Below, one piece after another: positions 17,479 through 25,411 of a DNA stretch of 42,254 nt; position 1 is the first letter of the stretch; every line of letters begins with the position of its first letter. The DNA lies in assembly GCA_947165475.1 (NCBI GenBank), contig CAMVAN010000006.1, forward strand, positions 1-42,254, read 5' to 3'. The notes under the pieces are model-generated. The model had not been told where the DNA came from. It saw nothing but the letters and a program-made list of their open reading frames with translations, and ran no database searches. Source of the stretch: an uncultured Caryophanales bacterium (GTDB taxonomy: Bacteria > Bacillota_I > Bacilli_A > RF39 > UBA660). Both the position numbers and the translations under genes were made by a program.

Positions 17479-18387
17479 AAAAATCATTGTATGAAGTATT
17501 CTATCAGTGTTTTTAAAATTAACTTTAGCAATTTCTTTTAATTTATCTTCACCATATTTTTCAACGACTTCTTCACCAATAGTGTCTACATCTTTTCCAG
17601 CACCTTTAGGAAGAGGAATATGAATACTATCGCATAACTTGTCAAATTCCTTTAAAAAAATATAACGACTAATAATAGAAGCACATCCAACCGCAGGGGA
17701 AATATCTTCTGCTTTTGTTAAAAAAGTTATATTTTTCTGAATAACAGGTTGATCTTTTAAATACTCATAATATCTATTTTCTCTAGCAAATTCATCAACA
17801 ATAATATAATCATATTGAGGCTTTTCTTCAGAAATAACTTGATATAAAACCTTATTGTGCATAATTGCCTTAATTTTATTCATATTAACATCATGACTAT
17901 ATTTCTCATTGTATTCTTTATTCGATAAAATAAGACTTCTATATTTTATTTTTTTTGCAATCTTTGGGGCAATTTTCAGTATTTTAGAGTCATCAATTTT
18001 TTTAGAGTCTCCAACACCAAGTTCTTCTAAAAAAGGAATATCTTCCTTCTCAACATAACAAGCAGTAACAACAATTGGACCATAATAGTCTCCTGTTCCA
18101 ACCTCATCACTTCCAACGCAGTTACAATTGTAGTACTTTAAATTCTTCTTTTTCTTTTCTTCCTTTTTTTCTTTAGTGTTCTCAAGCTGAACTCCCCACA
18201 TAGCAGCATCTACATCAGCAGATACTCCTTGAAACATAACTTTACCAGATTCATACATTGTAATAACAGTATCTTCTTCTTGAGCTTGAAAAACAACATA
18301 AGGTATAACTTTATCTCGTCTTTTATCTTTATAATACTCAATCATTTTTTCTTTAATTTCATCATTTACTCGAATAACTACATTCAT
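17476..18387 (-). CDS. rnhC: Ribonuclease HIII
   Basis: A 303-aa RNase HIII. The N-terminal TBP-like substrate-binding domain (about 1-65, ending AMWGVQLEN) is followed by a Lys/Glu linker and the catalytic domain starting CVGSDEVGTGDYYGPIVVTACYV, where D94-E95 are the first metal ligands. Further conserved blocks are YIIVDEFA and EDISPAVGCASIISRYIFL. It cuts the RNA strand of RNA-DNA hybrids (R-loops, primers). Start ATG at 18387 is behind GGGGTG. It is the third gene of a minus-strand operon, 12 nt after a small mTERF-like gene. Confidence 0.95.
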   Translation of the reverse strand: MNVVIRVNDEIKEKMIEYYKDKRRDKVIPYVVFQAQEEDTVITMYESGKVMFQGVSADVDAAMWGVQLENTKEKKEEKKKKNLKYYNCNCVGSDEVGTGDYYGPIVVTACYVEKEDIPFLEELGVGDSKKIDDSKILKIAPKIAKKIKYRSLILSNKEYNEKYSHDVNMNKIKAIMHNKVLYQVISEEKPQYDYIIVDEFARENRYYEYLKDQPVIQKNITFLTKAEDISPAVGCASIISRYIFLKEFDKLCDSIHIPLPKGAGKDVDTIGEEVVEKYGEDKLKEIAKVNFKNTDRILHTMIF

Positions 18388-18399
18388 AATAACACCCCA

Positions 18400-18777
18400 C
18401 TATACAATAGAAAAAATCATATCATTAATCTTATCTATTGTATAACCTTCCTTTATTTTTTTTTGATAAAAATTTTCTATTTCTTTATCTGTTTTATTTA
18501 ATATATATGGATTACTATCAAGCAAAGTTGCAAAATGTTTTATTCCATATTCCATTAATTTCTCAATTACTTTTTTTATTTCATCTATATCTTTTGTAAA
18601 ACAAAAAGGATTACAAATAAAAATATTTTTTATAATATCCTCATCACACTGAAGAGCCTCAAGAAAATGTAATAAACTCTCAATAGTTTTATCTTCAAAA
18701 GAAAAGAGAAAAGAGATAGAATCCATCATTAATTTAACTTCATCTATTGTAAATCCATAACGAATTAAAGTATCCAT
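18400..18777 (-). CDS. Small mTERF-like helical-repeat protein
   Basis: A 125-residue protein with about three helical repeats of the same type as the larger upstream neighbour: YGFTIDEVKLMMDSISFLFSFEDKTIESLLHFLEAL, then DEDIIKNIFICNPFCFTKDIDEIKKVIEKLMEY, then HFATLLDSNPYILNKTDKEIENFYQKKI. The pattern (xGxxxxEIxxxxxxxPxxxxxxxxxIxxxIxxLxxx) is that of mTERF motifs: two helices around a conserved Pro. Its start lies one base after the stop of the larger gene, with a ribosome site (AGAGGAGA) inside that gene's end, so translation is coupled. No signal peptide or catalytic motif. It could be a detached C-terminal portion of a longer ancestor or a separate partner. Confidence 0.7.
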   Translation of the reverse strand: MDTLIRYGFTIDEVKLMMDSISFLFSFEDKTIESLLHFLEALQCDEDIIKNIFICNPFCFTKDIDEIKKVIEKLMEYGIKHFATLLDSNPYILNKTDKEIENFYQKKIKEGYTIDKINDMIFSIV

Positions 18778-18778
18778 A

Positions 18779-19954
18779 CTAGTCTCCTCTTATCAAATCT
18801 ATATCAGATATATTATACTTTTTATAAAATTCACTATCACTTAAAAATAACAAATGATAATTATGAATAGATATTTTATCAATATCATTAAGATAAAAAT
18901 ATCTATTCTTTATATAATTAAGATTATATATTAAAATATTTGGATGCTCTCTTATTAAAGAAAATAAATCAATTTCTTGATAAAAAGATATCTTATTTTT
19001 AATAGTAAGAAATCGATATCCAAATATTATCGGGCAAGTATTTAAGATATGCTTAACATCTTCTTTTTCAAATCCTAGATCTAATAATTCATGAAACCGT
19101 ATAATAATTCTATCTTCAGAATATAATAATATATAAGGATTTTTACTACACATAAAAATAATATCATCGTTTTTAAAACCTAATCGCTTTAAATTAGATA
19201 GCTTATCATCTATACTAGATAATATTTGTTCTTCTAAAATATATGGAGTTTTTTTTATCATCTGAACAATATCTATTTCATTAAATCCAAAATGTATTAA
19301 CTTTTGAAATTTATTTTGTATTGTATCAAAAAAATGAGTTAATAATCCAGGTACATAAAAGGAAATCTTTATAATATCATCATCCATAAAACCCATATTT
19401 TTTAATTGATGAATTTGTTCATAAAATAGAGACTCATCTTCTAATAAAAGACTTGGTTCAATCATTATCATATGTCGTATTTCATTCTTATCAAAACCAA
19501 TTTTCTCAAACAATTTAAGATGTTTTTTAAGAAGCTTGTTATCTAACTTTAATAAATTTGGTATACGTACAAATATAGTTACAGCATCATCATTAGTAAA
19601 AGAGTAACTAGAAAAAATTTCAATTTTAGACTGAATATTATCAAAATTAAATTCAATAAAATAAGGATATTCTTTTAAAATAGAAAAAAAATCAATTTTA
19701 TTAAATCCTAGAGAACTCAAACTTTTAATTTTAGAATTAATATTTTCTATACCTAAATTTAAAATATTAGGAATGGTTAAAGTAATAAAAATAAATTCTT
19801 TTTGATTAATATGATTTCTCCTAAAAAAGCGTTCTAAATTTCTAAAATTATATAAAATAGTTGCTTCAGAATATAATTTTTTAGGAAAAAACTTATTAAT
19901 CTTTTTAATATCATTTTCTGAATAACCTATATCTAATAAATACTCTTCTAACAT
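18779..19954 (-). CDS. mTERF-like helical-repeat protein
   Basis: Start ATG 19954 is chosen over in-frame GTG codons at 19966 and 19963, because GGTGA then sits 6 nt upstream. The 391-aa protein is almost wholly made of about nine repeats of 33-36 residues, each opening with Pro and a hydrophobic pair and containing LxxxGF: PNILNLGIENINSKIKSLSSLGFNK, PYFIEFNFDNIQSKIEIFSSYSF, PNLLKLDNKLLKKHLKLFEKIGFDK, PSLLLEDESLFYEQIHQLKNMGF, PGLLTHFFDTIQNKFQKLIHFGF, PYILEEQILSSIDDKLSNLKRLGF, PYILLYSEDRIIIRFHELLDLGF and two more. This is the mTERF superhelix pattern; the known members are eukaryotic organelle nucleic-acid-binding factors for transcription, translation and replication pausing. Nucleic-acid binding here is inferred. 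First gene of an operon with a second mTERF-like gene and rnhC. Confidence 0.72.
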   Translation of the reverse strand: MLEEYLLDIGYSENDIKKINKFFPKKLYSEATILYNFRNLERFFRRNHINQKEFIFITLTIPNILNLGIENINSKIKSLSSLGFNKIDFFSILKEYPYFIEFNFDNIQSKIEIFSSYSFTNDDAVTIFVRIPNLLKLDNKLLKKHLKLFEKIGFDKNEIRHMIMIEPSLLLEDESLFYEQIHQLKNMGFMDDDIIKISFYVPGLLTHFFDTIQNKFQKLIHFGFNEIDIVQMIKKTPYILEEQILSSIDDKLSNLKRLGFKNDDIIFMCSKNPYILLYSEDRIIIRFHELLDLGFEKEDVKHILNTCPIIFGYRFLTIKNKISFYQEIDLFSLIREHPNILIYNLNYIKNRYFYLNDIDKISIHNYHLLFLSDSEFYKKYNISDIDLIRGD

Positions 19955-19973
19955 AGATTTCACCACATAATTT

Positions 19974-19982
19974 ATTATAGCA
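19974..19982 (-). promoter_or_regulatory. Extended -10 promoter of the mTERF/rnhC operon
   Basis: On the minus strand TGC-TATAAT (extended -10 form) lies 20 nt before the chosen ATG, with GGTGA between them. A clear -35 box is not seen, which is acceptable for a TGn promoter. The implied leader is only about a dozen bases. Confidence 0.5.
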
Positions 19983-20041
19983 TAATTATTCCAAATAGGT
20001 TATAATAAAATAAAGTATAATAGAAGAAAAGAGGAAAATAT

Positions 20042-20755
20042 ATGAATGTATTAGATATAGGAATTATCTTAATATTAATTATGGGTTTTATAATTGGACT
20101 TAAAACAGGAGTAATGAGAGAATTAGTAAGCTTTATTGGTATAATAATTGTTTTTATAATATCATTTGAGTTAAAAGGATTAATTGGAAATATATTATGC
20201 AAGTACTTACCATTTTTTAAATTTAGTGGAGGAATAGCAGGATTACCAGTTATTAATATTTTAATATATCAAACTATAGCATTTTTACTAATATTTAGCA
20301 TTTTATTAGGAGTTTATGCAATAGCTTTAAAACTTTCTAAATTTTTACAGAAAATAATTAATATGACTATTGTATTATGGCTTCCATCAAAGCTATTAGG
20401 AGGAATTGTATCTTTAATAAAGACTTGGGCAATAATATTTGTAATATTATTAGTTATATCTATTCCATTTTCAAGTATTAGTATGTTTCATGATAGTATA
20501 ATGGTTCAAACTATTCTAAATAAAACACCTATTCTTAATATCATAGCGGGTCCATTTACCAGTGCCACAGAAGATATTTATAGCTTATCAAAAGATATTA
20601 AAAATCAAGATAATCCAGATAAAATAAATAAAGAAGCAATTGAAGTTATGTTAAAGTATAATATAGTTGATAAAAAGACAATCAAAATGTTAATTGAAAA
20701 AAATAAAATAGAAAATGTAAATAATATAGATTCAGTTTTAAATAAATATGAATAA
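20042..20755 (+). CDS. cvpA: CvpA family membrane protein
   Basis: A 237-aa membrane protein. The N-terminus, NVLDIGIILILIMGFIIGLKTGVMRELVSFIGIIIVFIISF, is the CvpA signature (DxxxxxxxxxxxGxxxGxxRxxxxxxxxxxG). Further helices follow near residues 68-95 and 115-145 (LLGGIVSLIKTWAIIFVILLVI). The C-terminal ~70 residues are hydrophilic. CvpA-like proteins affect colicin V export and envelope stress in Proteobacteria; the precise role in Bacillota is unknown. Divergent from the mTERF operon, with AT-rich promoter-like TATAAT boxes at 20001 and 20016. A small zinc-ribbon gene follows after 12 nt. Confidence 0.75.
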   Translation: MNVLDIGIILILIMGFIIGLKTGVMRELVSFIGIIIVFIISFELKGLIGNILCKYLPFFKFSGGIAGLPVINILIYQTIAFLLIFSILLGVYAIALKLSKFLQKIINMTIVLWLPSKLLGGIVSLIKTWAIIFVILLVISIPFSSISMFHDSIMVQTILNKTPILNIIAGPFTSATEDIYSLSKDIKNQDNPDKINKEAIEVMLKYNIVDKKTIKMLIEKNKIENVNNIDSVLNKYE

Positions 20756-20767
20756 AAGGAGAAAGAA

Positions 20768-20992
20768 ATGTATTGTATAAATTGTGGAACATTTATAAAA
20801 GAGGGGCACTCATATTGTACAAACTGTGGAAGAAAAAGAGTTGATATAAAACCATTAGAAAAAGAAATAGTAATAGAAAAAATAATAGAAAAACCATATG
20901 AAAAAAAAGCAAGTGATAAAGTTATCTATATCTTAGTTTCAGTAACAATCATTATATCCATATTTTTAATAATAATAGCCAATTCAATATAA
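20768..20992 (+). CDS. Small zinc-ribbon protein with one membrane helix
   Basis: A 74-residue protein. The N-terminus is a zinc ribbon (YCINCGTFIKEGHSYCTNCGRKR, residues 2-24), then a charged linker (KEIVIEKIIEKPYEKKASDK), then a C-terminal membrane helix (VIYILVSVTIIISIFLIIIANSI). This makes a tail-anchored protein with the ribbon in the cytoplasm. It follows cvpA by 12 nt behind aaaggag, so the two are probably co-transcribed. Role unknown. Confidence 0.7.
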   Translation: MYCINCGTFIKEGHSYCTNCGRKRVDIKPLEKEIVIEKIIEKPYEKKASDKVIYILVSVTIIISIFLIIIANSI

Positions 20993-21014
20993 GCACCAAA
21001 ATAAGGTATTTTTC

Positions 21015-21042
21015 TTGACATTTCAACAAAAAATGGTATAAT
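21015..21042 (+). promoter_or_regulatory. Consensus sigma-A promoter
   Basis: TTGACA (21015-21020), 16-nt spacer, TATAAT (21037-21042). Both boxes are perfect. It drives the membrane protein starting at GTG 21068. Confidence 0.85.
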
Positions 21043-21067
21043 AAGACGCATAAAAGAGGGGGATATC

Positions 21068-21868
21068 GTGGATAAAAAGGAAAAATATTTAGAAGAACTA
21101 GAAAAACAAATAGCTGCAAATGATAAAATAGCAGATGGACTAATCTATGCAAAGAATGTTGCTATACCAATTTTTATTGGTGCAGGACTAATAGTTGGAG
21201 CCAGCTACTTTTTTCCAACAATTGTATCCTTTTTTATTTCTATTACAGCATATGTGTGTATAGTCTTATCAGGTAAATCTGTATATGATGCTTATCAAGA
21301 TAAAGAAGGAAAGAGATTAACAAAAGAAAAAACATTATTAGAACAAGAAGAAATAACTACTACGGATAATACAAAAGAAAATAAAAGAAAGTTAGAAAAT
21401 GATAAAACAAAAAATGATAAATTAATAAAAAAAGAAGAAAAAAATCATAAAAAAATAGCTAGTAAACTAAAATTTAGTGAAAATTGGTTTAAAGGAAGCT
21501 TAATTGCTTATGTTATTTCTACTGCAGGAGTATTACTATTTTCACCATATTTTTTAGCAGGTGTTACCATGTCAGCTGTAAGTTCAATAGGGATGGCAAT
21601 AGATATTAAAGACAAAAAAGAAGAGAAAGAACAATCACTTGGTGTAATTAATACTACTAAAAGATTAAATGCATTAATAGAAGAGAAAGTTGATAGTATT
21701 AAAAAAGTTTTATCATCTTCAATAGAAGAAGGTAAAGAAAAAGGACCAACATCAAAAGCAAAAACAGAAGATAAAACTCCAACAACCTCAGATTTTATTC
21801 CATTAGAAGGGTCCTTTGGACCTCGTGAAGAGGGACATAGGAAAGTAAAAACATTAGGAACAAGATAA
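21068..21868 (+). CDS. Membrane protein with coiled-coil segments
   Basis: A 266-aa protein starting at GTG 21068 behind agaggggg. I do not recognise the family. Order: short N-terminal coiled coil (KKEKYLEELEKQIAANDK); two membrane helices (VAIPIFIGAGLIVGASYFFP, IVSFFISITAYVCIVLSG); a long Lys/Glu coiled coil (about 78-135); a second hydrophobic pair (GSLIAYVISTAGVLLFSPYFLAGVTMSAVSSIGMAI); and a C-terminal tail that becomes Thr/Lys-rich and ends SFGPREEGHRKVKTLGTR. It has its own strong promoter and terminator, so it is monocistronic. Its role is unknown. Confidence 0.7.
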   Translation: MDKKEKYLEELEKQIAANDKIADGLIYAKNVAIPIFIGAGLIVGASYFFPTIVSFFISITAYVCIVLSGKSVYDAYQDKEGKRLTKEKTLLEQEEITTTDNTKENKRKLENDKTKNDKLIKKEEKNHKKIASKLKFSENWFKGSLIAYVISTAGVLLFSPYFLAGVTMSAVSSIGMAIDIKDKKEEKEQSLGVINTTKRLNALIEEKVDSIKKVLSSSIEEGKEKGPTSKAKTEDKTPTTSDFIPLEGSFGPREEGHRKVKTLGTR

Positions 21869-21888
21869 AGTAAAATTTATCTTTTTTT
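21862..21888 (+). terminator. Intrinsic terminator before ppdK
   Basis: AAGATAAA (21862-21869) and TTTATCTT (21876-21883) form the stem and a T run follows. The upstream arm overlaps the preceding stop codon. Confidence 0.8.
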
Positions 21889-21949
21889 CTTGTTTGGATG
21901 AGAGTATTTTGTTATACTATTAATGTCATATTTAAAAGAAGGAGGAATC

Positions 21950-24580
21950 ATGATGCATAAATATGTATACTTATTCAGTGAAGGTAATGCTGATATGAGA
22001 GAACTTCTTGGAGGAAAAGGTGCCAATTTAGCTGAAATGACTAATATTGGATTACCAGTTCCACAAGGATTTACTATTTCAACAGAAGCATGTACTCAGT
22101 ATTATGAAGATGGAAGAGAAATTAACGAAGATATTCAATCTCAAATAAATGAGTATATAGTAAAATTGGAAGAAATTACAGGGAAAAAGTTTGGAGATAA
22201 AGAAAATCCGTTATTAGTGTCTGTAAGAAGTGGAGCAAGGGCTTCCATGCCTGGAATGATGGATACAATTCTAAATTTAGGTTTAAATGAAGACGTTGTA
22301 GAAGTAATTGCAGAAAAAAGTAATAACCCAAGATGGGCTTGGGATTGCTACAGAAGATTTATTCAAATGTATTCCGATGTTGTTATGGAAGTCGGAAAAA
22401 AATACTTTGAAGAATTAATTGATAAAATGAAAGAAGAAAGAGGAGTAACTCAAGATGTTGAATTAACAGCTGAAGATTTAAAAGAATTAGCTTCTCAGTT
22501 TAAAGATGAATACAAAGCAAAAATTGGTAAAGATTTCCCAATAGATCCAAAAGAACAATTAATGGGAGCTATTAAAGCTGTATTCCGTTCATGGGATAAT
22601 CCAAGAGCTAATGTATATAGAAGAGATAATGATATTCCATATTCTTGGGGAACTGCTGTAAATGTTCAATCTATGGCTTTTGGAAATATGGGAGATGACT
22701 GTGGAACAGGAGTTGCATTTACAAGAGACCCTGCTACAGGAGAAAAAGGATTATTCGGAGAGTTTTTAACTAATGCACAAGGTGAAGACGTTGTTGCAGG
22801 AGTTCGTACTCCAATGAAGATTGCTGAAATGGAAGAAAAATTCCCAGAAGCATTCAAACAATTCCAAGATGTATGTAAAACACTTGAATCTCACTATAGA
22901 GATATGCAAGATATGGAATTTACTGTTGAACATGGTAAATTATATATGTTACAAACTAGAAATGGTAAGAGAACTGCTAAAGCTGCTTTAAAGATTGCTT
23001 GTGATTTAGTTGATGAAGGAATGAGAACTGAAGAAGAAGCAGTAGCAATGATTGATCCAAGAAACTTAGATACTTTATTGCATCCACAATTTGATGCCAA
23101 AGCATTAAAGAGTGCTAAACCAATTGGAAAAGGATTAGGAGCATCTCCTGGAGCAGCTTGCGGACAAATCGTATTTACTGCTGAAGATGCTGAAGTATGG
23201 CATAAGAATAAGAAGAAAGTTATCTTAGTAAGACTAGAAACTTCACCAGAAGATATAACTGGTATGAAGGTATCACAGGGTATCTTAACAGTTCGTGGAG
23301 GAATGACTTCACACGCTGCTGTTGTTGCTCGTGGTATGGGATCATGCTGCGTATCTGGATGTGGTGATATCAAGATGAATGAAGCTAAGAAAGAATTCAC
23401 TTTAGGTGGCAAAACATTCCATGAAGGAGATGTTATCTCAATTGATGGAACAACCGGAAATATTTATGACGGTGAAATAAAAACAGTTGATGCTACAATT
23501 GCTGGAGAATTCGGAAGAGTTATGGAGTGGGCTGACAAATTTAGAACTTTAGGTGTAAGAACCAATGCAGATACTCCAAAAGATACTGCTAAAGCAGTTG
23601 AATTAGGAGCAGAAGGTATTGGACTTTGCCGTACCGAGCATATGTTCTTTGATGAAAAGAGAATCTTCTCAATGAGAAAGATGATTCTATCTGATACAGT
23701 AGAAGAAAGAGAAAAAGCTTTAGCTGAATTAATTCCATATCAAAAAGGTGACTTTAAGGCAATGTATAAAGAATTAGCTGGACGTCCAATGACAGTTCGT
23801 TATTTAGACCCACCTCTACATGAATTCTTACCAAAAGAAGCAGATGAGATGAAAGCATTAGCTAAAGATATGGGAGTATCAGTTGCTAAGATTAAACAAA
23901 AATGTGCTGATTTACATGAATTTAACCCAATGATGGGACACAGAGGATGCCGTTTAGCAGTTACTTATCCAGAAATTGCTAAGATGCAAACAAGAGCTTT
24001 AATGGAAGCTGCAATTGAAGTAGAAAAAGAAGAAAAAATAAAAATAGTTCCAGAAATAATGATCCCACTAGTTGGAGAAATAAAGGAATTAAAATTTGTT
24101 AAAGATGTTGTAGTTGAAACTGCAGAACAAGTTAAGAAAGAAAAGAAATCTAATATGGAATATCATATAGGTACAATGATTGAAATTCCAAGAGCTGCAA
24201 TTACTGCTGATGAAATTGCAGAAGAAGCAGAATTCTTCTCATTCGGAACAAATGACTTAACTCAAATGACATTTGGATTCTCAAGAGATGATGCTGGTAA
24301 ATTCTTAGGAAGTTACTATGAAAATAAAATTTATGAACAAGATCCATTTGCAAAACTAGATCAAAAAGGAGTAGGAAAACTTGTAAAAATGGCTGTTGAT
24401 TTAGGGAAATCAACAAGACCAGATATCAAATTAGGAATCTGTGGCGAACATGGAGGAGATCCATCAAGTGTAGAATTCTGTCATAACGCAGGTCTAACTT
24501 ATGTATCATGCTCACCATTCAGAGTACCTATCGCAAGACTTGCTGCTGCACAATCCGCAATCAAGGAACGCAATAAATAG
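21950..24580 (+). CDS. ppdK: Pyruvate, phosphate dikinase
   Basis: Start ATG 21950 (or the next codon, 21953) behind aaggagg gives about 876 aa, the normal PPDK length. The N-terminal nucleotide-binding domain opens KYVYLFSEGNADMRELLGGKGANLAEMT and contains LVSVRSGARASMPGMMDTILNLG. The phosphohistidine domain has GGMTSHAAVVARGMG with catalytic His455. The C-terminal PEP-binding barrel contains GLCRTEHMFF, GTNDLTQM and CGEHGGDPSSVEFC. It interconverts ATP + pyruvate + Pi and AMP + PEP + PPi, serving glycolysis or gluconeogenesis with PPi. The end, AAAQSAIKERNK, recurs as short echoes at 24.7, 36.0 and 38.0 kb. Codon use is less AT-extreme than neighbours, as expected of a highly expressed gene. 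Confidence 0.96.
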   Translation: MMHKYVYLFSEGNADMRELLGGKGANLAEMTNIGLPVPQGFTISTEACTQYYEDGREINEDIQSQINEYIVKLEEITGKKFGDKENPLLVSVRSGARASMPGMMDTILNLGLNEDVVEVIAEKSNNPRWAWDCYRRFIQMYSDVVMEVGKKYFEELIDKMKEERGVTQDVELTAEDLKELASQFKDEYKAKIGKDFPIDPKEQLMGAIKAVFRSWDNPRANVYRRDNDIPYSWGTAVNVQSMAFGNMGDDCGTGVAFTRDPATGEKGLFGEFLTNAQGEDVVAGVRTPMKIAEMEEKFPEAFKQFQDVCKTLESHYRDMQDMEFTVEHGKLYMLQTRNGKRTAKAALKIACDLVDEGMRTEEEAVAMIDPRNLDTLLHPQFDAKALKSAKPIGKGLGASPGAACGQIVFTAEDAEVWHKNKKKVILVRLETSPEDITGMKVSQGILTVRGGMTSHAAVVARGMGSCCVSGCGDIKMNEAKKEFTLGGKTFHEGDVISIDGTTGNIYDGEIKTVDATIAGEFGRVMEWADKFRTLGVRTNADTPKDTAKAVELGAEGIGLCRTEHMFFDEKRIFSMRKMILSDTVEEREKALAELIPYQKGDFKAMYKELAGRPMTVRYLDPPLHEFLPKEADEMKALAKDMGVSVAKIKQKCADLHEFNPMMGHRGCRLAVTYPEIAKMQTRALMEAAIEVEKEEKIKIVPEIMIPLVGEIKELKFVKDVVVETAEQVKKEKKSNMEYHIGTMIEIPRAAITADEIAEEAEFFSFGTNDLTQMTFGFSRDDAGKFLGSYYENKIYEQDPFAKLDQKGVGKLVKMAVDLGKSTRPDIKLGICGEHGGDPSSVEFCHNAGLTYVSCSPFRVPIARLAAAQSAIKERNK

Positions 24581-24603
24581 TAGGCGTAGACATACAAAAT
24601 AGT

Positions 24604-24631
24604 AAAAAAAGAGCTGAAAAGCTCTTTTTTT
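24604..24631 (+). terminator. Intrinsic terminator of ppdK
   Basis: AAAAAAGAGCT, GAAA loop, AGCTCTTTTTT: a strong GNRA-capped hairpin with T run. Confidence 0.9.
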
Positions 24632-24709
24632 GTTGAAAATAAAAGGAATTCTAAATTTATAAAAAGAATAAAAAGGAGTTGGTTAATGAATTTATTCAAT
24701 TTCAAAAAT

Positions 24710-24752
24710 AAAAGTTAGTATAGGTGCAATCAAAGAAAAAACACAACTTTAG
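24710..24752 (+). repeat. ppdK 3'-end echo A
   Basis: GCAATCAAAGAAAAA (24726-24740) repeats the ppdK tail codons GCA ATC AAG GAA (24557-24568). In frame it reads S-I-G-A-I-K-E-K-T-Q-L-stop, like the AIKE ending of PPDK. It lies about 150 nt after the true gene end. A short open reading (MNLFNFKNKS) behind an SD-like ggag precedes it; nothing else recognisable is in 24632-24774. Confidence 0.55.
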
Positions 24753-24774
24753 CCCATAAAATAATGCTTTTTTA

Positions 24775-24899
24775 TCGCAACATTAATTGCGAATACTAGG
24801 GCTGTGTAATCACGTGGTCGAAAGGAAGTGATATTTATAAGTAATTATTAAAAAAGAATAATTGGGTAATTATTTCAGAGTCTTAATGACTCTTTTTTT
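24775..24899 (+). ncRNA. Candidate structured RNA or leader with terminator
   Basis: Four successive hairpins occur in 125 nt. TCGCAA/TTGCGA spans 24775-24792. ATCAC/GTGAT (24809-24832) encloses an inner TCGAAAGG loop. AATTATT/AATAATT spans 24843-24863. The terminator AGAGTC/GACTCT (24877-24893) has T's to 24899. An HTH gene with a good ribosome site starts 33 nt later. The block is more GC-rich than its surroundings. It matches no riboswitch consensus I know; it could be a cis-acting leader, an sRNA, or a mobile-element end. Confidence 0.4.
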
Positions 24900-24931
24900 A
24901 TTGAAAAAAATAATTTAAGGAGGGTTTATTT

Positions 24932-25405
24932 ATGAGTAGTTATTTTTTCAGACCAGTATTAAGAGATTTAACAAAAGGGGCAAAATTAGCATTTGCAAGA
25001 AAGTTTAGATACTTAGATGAAAAGAATGTAGCAGATTATTTCGGATTAGGAGGTAATGATCCAGCAAGAACAATCAGAGACTATGAAAGAAATGCTACTA
25101 AACCACTACAAGGAAGATTAGAAGAATAAGCTAATTTATATGAAGTTAGTATTGATGTAATAAGAGATTATGATCTATCAAATCCAATAGATCTAATATA
25201 TATAGCTATGTGGCAGGAAGAACTAATGCCATATTTTGATATAAATATTGATGATATTTCAAACAATATAAATGAGTATGTTAAAGATGTGGTAAAGGGA
25301 CTTAATAAATGGAAAGAGATGAAAGAAAAAAGAGAAAACTTGGAAATACCAATTCAAGAATATATAGATTGGAAATTAAATTTTAGATTAGAAAGTGAAA
25401 TATAG
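24932..25405 (+). pseudogene. HTH regulator interrupted by one nonsense codon
   Basis: Start ATG 24932 is behind aaggaggg. The first 65 codons read an XRE-like helix-turn-helix (VADYFGLGGNDPARTIRDYERNATKPLQGRLEE), then TAA at 25127-25129, and the same frame continues ANLYEVSIDVIRDYDLSNPIDLIYIAMWQEELMPYFDINIDD to 25405 (IQEYIDWKLNF). The homologous fragment at 34692-35072 has RLEQLAKILNVSVNAI where this has RLEE-stop-ANLYEVSIDVI, so TAA replaces a Leu TTA. The C-terminal half is a helical effector or dimerisation domain with LIYxxxWxEELxP. It directly precedes the iterons and promoter of the giant surface protein and could once have controlled it. Two-peptide expression is possible but unproven. 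Confidence 0.75.
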
Positions 25406-25411
25406 TGGTTT

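Noticed and set aside
18779..19954. TAL-effector-like DNA-binding repeats
   Set aside because: The period (33-36) is similar, but the repeats lack the hypervariable di-residue and the near-identity of TALE repeats; the Pro-opening, LxxxGF pattern fits mTERF better.
22666..23412. Open frames antisense to ppdK
   Set aside because: Same reason: mirror frames of a strongly biased gene, without start signals or domains.
24801..24840. Small SRP RNA (4.5S-like) because of the GAAAGGAAG stretch
   Set aside because: The conserved SRP asymmetric loop (AGGUCC-GGAA-GGAAGCAGC) is not present; only the loop sequence is loosely similar.
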